Assembly: GCA_046726955.1 (NCBI GenBank)
Contig: JBKPBQ010000561.1
Coordinates: forward strand, 1-20,908
Reading direction: 5' to 3'
From: CAVPGH01 sp046726955
Lineage (GTDB): Bacteria; Acidobacteriota; Vicinamibacteria; Fen-336
Length of the DNA: 20,908 bases
Positions 6,946-13,967 of the stretch are shown one piece after another. The notes under the pieces are model-generated. The model saw nothing but the letters and a program-made list of their open reading frames with translations. It ran no database searches and had not been told where the DNA came from. Each line of letters opens with the position of its first letter. Position 1 is the stretch's first letter. The position numbers and the translations under genes are program-made.

Positions 6946-7971
6946 TCAGCGCTCGAAGCAGGAGACGAGCGACGAGCGGCGAGCGGAGGAGCTGCGCAGG
7001 CCGGCGAGGCTGTCTTCCGTATCGGGGTACCGGTTGCCCGAGCCGCGCTGGAGCATGAGCGTGACCGAGAGCTTCTCCCGCTCGGACAGGTCGGTGGTGT
7101 CGTAGAGCTCCGGGCCGTTGAACATCACGTCGCCGACGCGTGGCGAGTGGGCGAGGCCGAAGGCGTGGCCCATCTCGTGGATGCTCAGGGGAAGCCGGCG
7201 GGCGAGCTCGACGCTGCGCAGGGTGATGCGCGCCGCCGCGATGGAGCTTCCGACGTACTGGCGACGGGTCACTCCCGCCGCTCCCCGGGAGAGAATCGCG
7301 GGATCGTTGGGGTCGACGTCCATGGCGACGATGACGCCCGTAGCGAAGGCGGGGCCCACGCGGAAGACGACCTCGCCGTGGGTCGCGGCCGTCCAGAGCT
7401 TCGCGGCCTCGTCGATCGCGGCATAGGCGGCGGCGTCGGCGAGGAGGTCGCGGGAGAGCTGGAGGGTGACCGCGCCCTGGGGGACTCGTCCGAGGGATTC
7501 TCCGCCATCGGCGCACCCGGGGGCCGTGCAGTTGTAGACGAGCCGCGCCGTGTACTCCTCGTCGATGCCCGTGGGGCTCGTGCGCGGCCACAGGCTGTAG
7601 TGGTCGGTACGCGCCACCGCCCGCCGCTCGAGGAAGCCGGCAGCGTCCACAGTGAGCGCGGTGGAGATCTTGTCCACCGACACGACGCCCGCGCCGTCCG
7701 TCAGGTAGGAGCGGCCGTCGATCGTGACGCGCGCGGACACCACTGGGAGCAGACTCTCTCCGGACACGAACGTCAGGGCGCCGGGGCCGACCAGCACAGG
7801 TGCGGAGCTGCCAGGCCCGCGCGGCGGATCCTTGGGCTCCGCGGCGAAAGAGGAGGCCGAAGCGGTCCCGACCGCCGCTGTCGACGGGGCGAGCGAGGCG
7901 CCCGTCAGCGGCGTCGCGTTGTGACAGCCGACACACGACAGCAGCCCGATCACGAGGACCAACCGCCGCAT
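6946..7971 (-). CDS. Matrixin-like zinc metalloprotease, putative lipoprotein
   Basis: The 341-residue protein has the complete metzincin signature HEMGHAFGLAH at 265-275 (HExxHxxGxxH, zinc ligands His265, His269, His275, base Glu266) and a Met-turn methionine in GDVMF (Met283). The N-terminus MRRLVLVIGLLSCVGC looks like a short lipoprotein signal with a lipobox at LLSC (Cys13) or at Cys16. Residues about 58-130 form a beta-rich domain resembling carboxypeptidase-regulatory or big-like repeats, ending in an LWP motif. The ATG at 7971 has GGAGGG 6 nt upstream; a longer reading frame is rejected because it lacks this and starts in non-coding-like sequence. The likely location is a membrane or the cell surface. 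The substrate is unknown, and no immunity or inhibitor gene is adjacent. Confidence 0.85.
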   Translation of the reverse strand: MRRLVLVIGLLSCVGCHNATPLTGASLAPSTAAVGTASASSFAAEPKDPPRGPGSSAPVLVGPGALTFVSGESLLPVVSARVTIDGRSYLTDGAGVVSVDKISTALTVDAAGFLERRAVARTDHYSLWPRTSPTGIDEEYTARLVYNCTAPGCADGGESLGRVPQGAVTLQLSRDLLADAAAYAAIDEAAKLWTAATHGEVVFRVGPAFATGVIVAMDVDPNDPAILSRGAAGVTRRQYVGSSIAAARITLRSVELARRLPLSIHEMGHAFGLAHSPRVGDVMFNGPELYDTTDLSEREKLSVTLMLQRGSGNRYPDTEDSLAGLRSSSARRSSLVSCFER

Positions 7972-8182
7972 GGGGAACCCTCCGCACGGACGATACGTGC
8001 AAGGCGCGCGCCAGAGGATACGCTGGTTGAGCCGCTTCACGTTACGCGCGGCATGCGGCTCTCCGGCCACGGGTTCTGTCCACTGGCTGCCACGCGTGGC
8101 GGAAATGCCGCCTGGCCTTTTTTGTAAGCGACACGGCATTTTCCGTCGAAATGCGGGCCGACCCAAGGAATTGGAGCGTGAT
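7972..8182. other. 211-bp intergenic region with palindrome and competing hairpins
   Basis: No gene is supported here. The region holds the 12-bp perfect palindrome GCCACGCGTGGC (8089-8100), an overlapping hairpin with arms 8098-8102 and 8108-8112, a six-T run (8118-8123) and a second hairpin with arms 8136-8141 and 8149-8154. CGGAAATGCCG (8100-8110) can also pair with CGGCATTTTCCG (8134-8145), with one unpaired base, so the structures compete. It should contain the 3' end of the aminopeptidase transcript and the promoter of the metalloprotease gene. I see no confident promoter boxes. Confidence 0.5.
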
Positions 8183-9967
8183 TCAGTCCGGCGGGTACTT
8201 CGACATGACCGACGAAGCCACACGCCGCGAAAGGTGATGATACCGCGGGCTCGCCGCCGCGAAGACGTCGCGCGCGAGCGCGCGCGTGCGCGCGGTCCGG
8301 CCGAGCGCGGCGTAGAGCGGCCGCAGGTACTTCATGCGGCCGACGTGGGTCAGCACGTCGCGCAGCCGCGGAAACGCCGGCTCGTAGTCCGACCCTCCCG
8401 CGATCGTGAGCCACTCCACGAGGATCTCGTGGTTGCCCTGCGATCCGAGGCCGAACGTGCGATCGAGCCACGCGCAGGACGCGGCCTCCAGCTCGCGCGG
8501 CAGGTGCTGAAGATAGACGAGCGTCTGCGCGGGCGACCACCTGGACGCCTGCTCCGGCGTGGGCCGGGCGCCCTGCGGCCAGGCTTCGGCGAGCGCTTTG
8601 AGCGACTCGATCACGAACGAGCGGAAGACGGGCGCGTTGTCGGGCAGCCCGGGCTCGTAGAGCCACTGGCCCGCTCCCACCTGGCCCGCGATCCCCGGAA
8701 GAGCCTGCTCGAGGAACTCCAGGAACTCCTCGGTGGTGATCGAGGTGAAACGGAAGCGGGCCATGTAGTCGCGCATGAACGCGTCCCAGCGTGCGCGGCC
8801 GGCCGTCCGCTCCAGGAGGGCGACGAACCGCGAGCCCTTCTCGTACGGGATGCTGGAGTACGCGTCGTCCGGGTCCATCCCCGCGAGGTCGCTGCGCAGC
8901 CGGGTGAGAGGAGAGCCGGAGCCGAAGCGCTCGAGCGACTCGCGGAGCGAGGCTTCTCCGATCGCCCAGGCGAGCGCTTCCACCTCGGGGCCGTGCAGCG
9001 CCTCCAGGATGCGCCGCTCGGCCCAGACGGTGAAGCCCTCGTTCAGCCAGAAGTGGTCGATGGTGGCGTTCGTCACGAGGTTGCCCGTCCAGGAGTGGGC
9101 CAGCTCGTGCACGACGACGTCCACGAGCGAGCGGTCGCCGGCGATGACCGTCGGGGTGAGGAACGTCATCCGCGGGTTCTCCATCCCGCCGTAGGGGAAC
9201 GCAGGCGGAAGGACCAGCATGTCGTAGCGGTCCCAATCGTAGGGGCCGAAGAGCGCCTCCGCCCGCGCGATCATCCCGTCGATCTCCGCGAACTCGTGCG
9301 CGGCGGCCTCCACCGTCTCCGGCTCCGCCCACACGCGCGAGCGCGGCGAGAGGTCGCGGCTCTCCAGCCGTCCCACGGCCAGCGCGAGGAGGTACGGAGG
9401 GATGGGTTGCGGCATCTCGAACCGGAAGGTGCGCGTCCCCGGTGCGGCGCCAGGCGAGTCGCCCGCGGGTCCCGCCGACATGACGGCCGCGAGGTCCGCG
9501 GGCACGGTGAGCGACGCCTCGTAGGCGAGGCGTACGCGCGGCGTGTCGGGGAGGGGAGCGAGCGTGCGTGCGTGGATGGGCTGGCACTGGGAGAAGAGGA
9601 ACGAGTGCCGGCCGCCCGCCGTCTGCTCGGGCGAGAGCCACTGCAGGCCCGCAGCATCGGGCGACGTCTCGTAGCCGACGCGGATCTCGCGCGTGCCCGC
9701 AGGTAGCGCGAGGCGGAGGCGCCGCCCGAGCACGGGTTCCTCCGGCGCCAGCTCGAACGGCACCGGCGCGCCGGCTTCGGTGCGAACGTCGTGCACAGAG
9801 AGGCCTTTCGTGTCGAGGTCGAGGACCCTTCCGGCGGGCGTGGGGAAGACGAGGACGGCTTCGCCTTTGAGGCGTTGCTGCTCGAAGTCGACCGCGAGGC
9901 TCAGCCGAAGGCGGTGAGGTCGAGGCTGGTCGGCGTCGACATACGAGTGCGGATCGAGACGGGCCAC
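8183..9967 (-). CDS. M1 family zinc aminopeptidase, leukotriene A4 hydrolase-like
   Basis: The 594-residue protein matches the LTA4H/aminopeptidase B branch of family M1, whose usual length is about 610. It starts with the typical DPHSYVDADQP, has the exopeptidase motif GGMEN (260-264), the zinc site HELAH (287-291) with the third ligand Glu310 in NEGF, and a proton-donor Tyr375 in SSIPYEKGSRF. The C-terminal GRMKYLRPLY matches the Arg/Lys carboxylate-binding segment of LTA4H. It should remove N-terminal residues from peptides; epoxide hydrolase activity cannot be inferred. No signal peptide is visible. The GTG start at 9967 lies 13 nt after the roadblock gene's stop, so it is probably the last gene of the five-gene run beginning at the MFS transporter. 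Confidence 0.93.
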   Translation of the reverse strand: MARLDPHSYVDADQPRPHRLRLSLAVDFEQQRLKGEAVLVFPTPAGRVLDLDTKGLSVHDVRTEAGAPVPFELAPEEPVLGRRLRLALPAGTREIRVGYETSPDAAGLQWLSPEQTAGGRHSFLFSQCQPIHARTLAPLPDTPRVRLAYEASLTVPADLAAVMSAGPAGDSPGAAPGTRTFRFEMPQPIPPYLLALAVGRLESRDLSPRSRVWAEPETVEAAAHEFAEIDGMIARAEALFGPYDWDRYDMLVLPPAFPYGGMENPRMTFLTPTVIAGDRSLVDVVVHELAHSWTGNLVTNATIDHFWLNEGFTVWAERRILEALHGPEVEALAWAIGEASLRESLERFGSGSPLTRLRSDLAGMDPDDAYSSIPYEKGSRFVALLERTAGRARWDAFMRDYMARFRFTSITTEEFLEFLEQALPGIAGQVGAGQWLYEPGLPDNAPVFRSFVIESLKALAEAWPQGARPTPEQASRWSPAQTLVYLQHLPRELEAASCAWLDRTFGLGSQGNHEILVEWLTIAGGSDYEPAFPRLRDVLTHVGRMKYLRPLYAALGRTARTRALARDVFAAASPRYHHLSRRVASSVMSKYPPD

Positions 9968-9980
9968 GGCGCGGGTCTGC

Positions 9981-11000
9981 TCAGGCGGGGAAGCCGCGCT
10001 TGATTTCGGCGTCGATGGCGGGACGCACCTCCGCCTTGAGCGGCGCCTCGGCGACGAAGCCCACCGTCACCGTCGAATCGCTCGAGTTCACGCGCCAGGC
10101 CGTGAGGTGGAGGTTTCCGATAGGCACGGAGACCGACCGGGTCGGGGCCGTCTTGAGCGCCTTGTCCATCGCGGGCACGAGCCGCGCGGCGATGTGGTCC
10201 ACGCCGGGAGACGGCCAGTCGCCGCACGACGCCACCACCTCTCCCTGCGCGTCGATGAGCAGGGCGCCGGAGGCGCGGGCGAGGTACAGGCAGTCCTGCA
10301 GGAGCTCGGCCCACGTGGGCGGCGCCGCCTCGAGCTCGGGCTCGACGTCCGGGACGGCGTCGGGCACGGCGTCCGCCGCCGCCTTTGCCGCCGCTTCGAA
10401 GTCCTCGTCCATGTCGGGTAGCGCGACCTCGGCTTCGCCCGCGAGCTCGCCTTCGCTCTCGAGCAGAATATCCGAGGCTTCGGGCTCCGGCTCGGCCTCG
10501 GGTGGGGGCGGAGGAGGCGGCGGCGCCGGTCGCGCGGGCGCGGCCTTCGGCGCGGGGGCGGGGGCAGGAGCCTGCCTCGGCGCAGGCGCGGGACGCGGAG
10601 GTGGCGGGGGCGCCGGCTCGTCATCGGGGAGTACGCCGACTTCCTCGTCGCCCGGAGGCGGCGGGGGAGCCGGTCGCGGCGGCGGCGGAGCGGGCTTCGG
10701 CATCACGGGAGGAAGCCGCGGCTCTGCGGACGCGCGAGTGGGCGCGTCCATGCGCACGGTTTCGAAGCTCTGGGGCGAGGGGGTGGCGGCCGGAGGCGGC
10801 GGCGGTGCGGGGCGCGGCTCCACGCGGGGCTCGGGACGAGGAGCTTCTGGCGCGCGCGCGGCGGGCCGCGCCGAGTGCGGGGAGTACGGAGGAAGTGGCG
10901 CTTCGCCGCCACCCTGCGGAGTGGCCAGCCGGCTCAGCCTCCGGGCGATGCCTCGCGCGACGTCGACGTCAGAGGAGCTGGCGGGCGGGCTTAGTTTCAT
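9981..11000 (-). CDS. Proline-rich disordered protein with C-terminal roadblock/LC7-like domain
   Basis: The 339-residue product has three parts. Residues 1-30 form a short basic segment (DVDVARGIARRLSRLATPQ) that could be an amphipathic helix. Residues 35-175 are disordered and rich in Pro/Ala/Arg, with three PAPPPPP-type blocks (near 103-117, 129-138, 158-167), followed by an acidic Glu/Asp/Ala stretch (170-227). Residues 229-320 resemble a roadblock/LC7 domain (TWAELLQDCLYLARASGALLIDAQGEV...VGFVAEAP). Roadblock proteins often regulate or scaffold small NTPases. The ATG at 11000 has GGAGAGG upstream and lies inside the ParA gene, overlapping it by 32 nt. A GTG at 11018 is an alternative start. 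A role as the ParA partner or adaptor is inference. The roadblock call rests on pattern similarity only. Confidence 0.72.
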   Translation of the reverse strand: MKLSPPASSSDVDVARGIARRLSRLATPQGGGEAPLPPYSPHSARPAARAPEAPRPEPRVEPRPAPPPPPAATPSPQSFETVRMDAPTRASAEPRLPPVMPKPAPPPPRPAPPPPPGDEEVGVLPDDEPAPPPPPRPAPAPRQAPAPAPAPKAAPARPAPPPPPPPPEAEPEPEASDILLESEGELAGEAEVALPDMDEDFEAAAKAAADAVPDAVPDVEPELEAAPPTWAELLQDCLYLARASGALLIDAQGEVVASCGDWPSPGVDHIAARLVPAMDKALKTAPTRSVSVPIGNLHLTAWRVNSSDSTVTVGFVAEAPLKAEVRPAIDAEIKRGFPA

Positions 11001-11784
11001 CGGGCCTCTCCATGCCACGGATGCGGTCCATGCGCGCGTCGAGCTCGTCGGCGAGCAGGTCGAAGCGCCGCGCCTCGGGCGTCGTCGATCCGGCGAGGAA
11101 GCTGACGGGAATGCCCTGCTCGCTCGCGCGCGCGAAGGCCTCGGCGCGGGGGACGATCGTCTCGAGGGCGTCGGGGAAGCCGTTCCAGATCTCGCCCAGC
11201 ACGCCCAGCGCCGACATGCGGTCGCGCTCGACGAGCGTGGGCAGTATCCCCAGCAGCCGCAGCTTCGGGTTCTTCGTGCTCTGGACGTGCTCGATGACCC
11301 GCAAGGACTGGCTCACCGACCGCAGGGACAGGCTCTCCGTCTGGAAGGGGAGGAGCACGAAGTCGGCGACGGCGAGCGCGGCCGAGGTCACGCGACCGAG
11401 GCCGGAGGGCGTGTCGAGGAGAACGACGTCGGCCCCGCCGTCCACCCGGCTGAGCGCGGACTCGAGCTGCGCGGGGTCGCCGACCTCCTGCTCGAAGCTG
11501 GCGACGTCCGTGGGATCGAGCCGGCCGCGCGGCAGCAGGCGCAGGCCGGAGAGCTGCGTGCTCATCACCGCTTGGGAGGGCTCGGCCCTGTTCATGACCA
11601 GCTCGGCGAGGCCGGTGAGCTCCGTGTCGCCCTTGGCGAGGGATAGCCCGACGCCCCCCTGCGGATCCAGATCCACGAGCAGAGTGGGTCGGCCCTTCTC
11701 CGCAAACGCGACCGCGAGGTTGAGGGCAACGGTCGTCTTGCCCACACCCCCCTTCTGGCTCGCGATCGCCACTCGACGTGCCAT
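10969..11784 (-). CDS. ParA/MinD-family ATPase
   Basis: The 271-residue protein has the deviant Walker A box KGGVGKTT (11-18), with the signature lysine Lys11, then LLVDLDPQGG and the Walker B region DVVLLDTPSGLG, and PFQTESLSLRSV. This is the ParA/Soj/MinD group, whose members dimerise with ATP and position plasmids, chromosomes or protein machines on the nucleoid or membrane. No ParB gene or parS-like repeats are adjacent, and there is no C-terminal amphipathic MinD helix, so a cargo-positioning orphan ParA is more likely than chromosome segregation. The ATG at 11784 has GGGAGGAC about 7 nt upstream. It follows plsC by 29 nt and overlaps the roadblock gene by 32 nt, suggesting coupled synthesis with that partner. 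Confidence 0.93.
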   Translation of the reverse strand: MARRVAIASQKGGVGKTTVALNLAVAFAEKGRPTLLVDLDPQGGVGLSLAKGDTELTGLAELVMNRAEPSQAVMSTQLSGLRLLPRGRLDPTDVASFEQEVGDPAQLESALSRVDGGADVVLLDTPSGLGRVTSAALAVADFVLLPFQTESLSLRSVSQSLRVIEHVQSTKNPKLRLLGILPTLVERDRMSALGVLGEIWNGFPDALETIVPRAEAFARASEQGIPVSFLAGSTTPEARRFDLLADELDARMDRIRGMERPDETKPARQLL

Positions 11785-11813
11785 CCCTTGTCCTCCCTGG
11801 GAGTTGGTGAAGT

Positions 11814-12608
11814 TTAGCGCCCTCGGGCTCCGCCCGAAAGTCCGCCGCTTCCGGCCCGCATCTCGCGAAGGCGCGCCGCGATCTCCTCGCGCATCCGATC
11901 GAGGAAGGCCGGGACCTCCTCGCGGTTCGTCGGGGGATCGAAAGGTCCCAGCACCTCGCTCCGGGCATCCACGAGCGGCAGGTTGAACAGAGTGTCCGCC
12001 AGGCGCCGGACCTGCCAGGTCCCTTCGTTCACGATCAGGTAAACGGGGGTGGGCTTGTCCTCGAGCAGCGCCTGGAGGCCCGCGGACCGGAAGGGCCGGA
12101 GCTCTCCGTCGCGTGTGCGGTGGCCTTCCGGGAAGATCAGGATCCCGTGCGGGAGCGCCCGCACCGTGGTCTTGATGATCTCGAGGGCGCCGCGGGGGTC
12201 CCGCCTGGGATCGATGAGCGGGCTGCCGAGCATCCTCACGGAGGTCGAGACGAGGGGAACGAACCGGCCGTAACGGGTACGCGTCACGAAGGCGGGGACG
12301 AAGGGATCGGCGAGGAGCGTGGCCTGGCAGATGTCGAGGAGCGACTGGTGGTTGGCCACCACGACGACGGGGCTCTCGGTGGGGATGCGTCCGGTGCGGC
12401 GTATGCGCGCGCCGCCCAGCGTGAGAAGTCGAAAGATGTTGCGGCACATCCATTTCATGAAGGTGCTGATCAGCTCGAAACGCCGCTCCGGGAAGAAGTA
12501 GGCGGCGGGGACGACGAGCAGCCGGAGCCGCACCGAGCCGAGCATGAAGAGAACGCCGACGGCGAGCACGCCGAGGAAGCTGCGGAGGCTGCGCAGGAGC
12601 CCGGTCAC
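11814..12608 (-). CDS. 1-acyl-sn-glycerol-3-phosphate acyltransferase (PlsC-like)
   Basis: The 264-residue protein has a hydrophobic N-terminal anchor (LGVLAVGVLFMLG), then the acyltransferase motif NHQSLLD (86-92, HX4D with His87 and Asp92) and FPEGHRTRDGE (159-169), the substrate-binding EG motif. This is the lysophosphatidic acid acyltransferase superfamily, which makes phosphatidic acid at the inner membrane. Specificity within the family (LPA or another acyl acceptor) cannot be told. The GTG start at 12608 overlaps the transporter's stop codon by 4 nt (GTGA); the frame runs on upstream antisense-like but with no domain. The location between a transporter and ParA is unusual for a housekeeping plsC. 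Confidence 0.9.
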   Translation of the reverse strand: MTGLLRSLRSFLGVLAVGVLFMLGSVRLRLLVVPAAYFFPERRFELISTFMKWMCRNIFRLLTLGGARIRRTGRIPTESPVVVVANHQSLLDICQATLLADPFVPAFVTRTRYGRFVPLVSTSVRMLGSPLIDPRRDPRGALEIIKTTVRALPHGILIFPEGHRTRDGELRPFRSAGLQALLEDKPTPVYLIVNEGTWQVRRLADTLFNLPLVDARSEVLGPFDPPTNREEVPAFLDRMREEIAARLREMRAGSGGLSGGARGR

Positions 12609-13864
12609 GCCGGCTTGTTCGCCGCGCTGGGCTCGACGACGAGGGGGGCGCCCCGCTTCGGGGCGACGACCCAGGCCACGCCCGTCGCGGTCAGGAGGAG
12701 GAACGCGGCGAGGTACCACGGCGCGGCCGGGAAGGGCACCGGCCGGCCCGCCGAGATGAACGTCGCGAACGTGAACGCGAAGAGGCCGGGGCCGAAGAGC
12801 ATGGCCAGGCTCCGCACCGAGCCGATGGCGCCCTGCAGCTCGCCCTGCTCGGACGGCGACACCTGCTGCGTCATCATCGACTGCGAGGCCGGCCCGGCGA
12901 GCCCCCACAGGCAGTTGATGGGGATGGCGGCCAGGAACACCGCGGTCGTCGGCGCCCAGCCGAAGAGCGCGAAGCCGAGGCCGCCGAGGAGGAGCCCAGC
13001 GAAGAGCGTACGCCGCTCGCCGATCCGCTTGACCGCCGGACCGACGATGGCCCCGGATACGATCATCGAGCAGATGCCCACGAGGGCCAGCGAGTTGCCG
13101 ACCGTGCGCTGGCTCCAGTGGTAGCGATACGTCACGTAGAGCACGTACACGGTCGCGTACACCTCGTGGGCGACGTAGCCGAGGAAGTTCACGGTCGCGA
13201 GCCCGATGAGCGCGGAGCGCGACCGCAGGAGCGCGAGCGCGCCCACGGGGTTGGCGTTCCACCAGAGGATCTTCTTTTGACGGCGCTCCTCCGGCAGCGA
13301 CTCCGGCAGGACGAAGAGGCCGTAAAGCGCGTTCAGCAGGCTCAACCCCGCGGCGAACCAGAAGGGGAGCCGGGGGTTCTCGGCGCCGAGCCACCCGCCG
13401 ATCGCGGGGCCGAGGACGAAGCCTACGCCGAAAGCCGCTCCGAGGAGACCGAAGGAGCGTGCGCGCTTCTCGGCGGGTGTCACGTCGCTGATGTAGGCGA
13501 ACGCGGTGGTGACGCTGGCGGACGTGATGCCGGAGAAGATACGGCCGATGAAGAGCCAGCCCACGGTGGGGGCGACGGCCATGACGACGTAGTCGAGGCC
13601 GAGGCCGAAGTTCGAGAGGAGGATCACGCGCCGCCGCCCGTAGCGGTCGGAGAGGAGGCCGATGACGGGCGAGAACAGGAACTGCATGGCCGCCCAGGCG
13701 GTGGTGAAGAGCCCGATCGTCTCCGCCGCCTTCGCCGTGTCGCCCTGGAGGAAGCCGCGGACGAGGTTCGGCAGGACGGGGACCACGATGCCCAGGGCCA
13801 GCATGTCCAGGAGCACCGTAATGAAGATGAAGGTGAGGGCGGCCGGGCGGCCGTGTCGTTCCAT
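12605..13864 (-). CDS. MFS transporter, TetA-like drug:H+ antiporter family
   Basis: The 419-residue membrane protein has about 12 predicted helices. Motif A is GLLSDRYGRRRV (69-80) and motif C is seen in GVGFVLGPAIGGWLG (146-160), the antiporter signature of 12-helix drug:H+ antiporters. The start FIFITVLLDMLALGIVVPVLP is typical of the tetracycline/multidrug TCR group. The substrate cannot be deduced, and resistance should not be assumed. The ATG at 13864 is chosen because the first helix starts 10 residues later; the ribosome binding site is weak. It heads the minus-strand run MFS-plsC-parA-roadblock-M1, so its promoter should lie in the 103-bp gap shared with the divergent oxidoreductase. 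Confidence 0.88.
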   Translation of the reverse strand: MERHGRPAALTFIFITVLLDMLALGIVVPVLPNLVRGFLQGDTAKAAETIGLFTTAWAAMQFLFSPVIGLLSDRYGRRRVILLSNFGLGLDYVVMAVAPTVGWLFIGRIFSGITSASVTTAFAYISDVTPAEKRARSFGLLGAAFGVGFVLGPAIGGWLGAENPRLPFWFAAGLSLLNALYGLFVLPESLPEERRQKKILWWNANPVGALALLRSRSALIGLATVNFLGYVAHEVYATVYVLYVTYRYHWSQRTVGNSLALVGICSMIVSGAIVGPAVKRIGERRTLFAGLLLGGLGFALFGWAPTTAVFLAAIPINCLWGLAGPASQSMMTQQVSPSEQGELQGAIGSVRSLAMLFGPGLFAFTFATFISAGRPVPFPAAPWYLAAFLLLTATGVAWVVAPKRGAPLVVEPSAANKPA

Positions 13865-13967
13865 CCGGGGTCTCGCGTGCCTACCGCGGCGATACCATCT
13901 CACTTCTTCGGGCGCCGGTCGAGCGGTCGGGCGTGATAACTTTCCGGCCTGCCCGGAGGAGGTCCCG
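13865..13967. promoter_or_regulatory. Divergent intergenic region between transporter and oxidoreductase
   Basis: Both flanking genes read outward, so this 103-bp gap must hold, or border, promoters for the five-gene minus run and for the plus oxidoreductase/M55 pair. A GATAAC element at 13935-13940 could be a -10 box for the plus genes, but no matching -35 box is seen. GGAGGAGG just before the ATG at 13968 is a strong ribosome binding site. Confidence 0.4.

Noticed and set aside
7970..9706. Long plus-strand open frame (578 codons) opposite the M1 aminopeptidase
   Set aside because: Antisense to a clear M1 peptidase; Arg/Val/Glu-rich composition typical of GC-rich shadow frames; no domain or ribosome binding site.
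10969..11784. Chromosomal parABS locus
   Set aside because: No ParB gene and no parS-like palindromes near the ParA gene.
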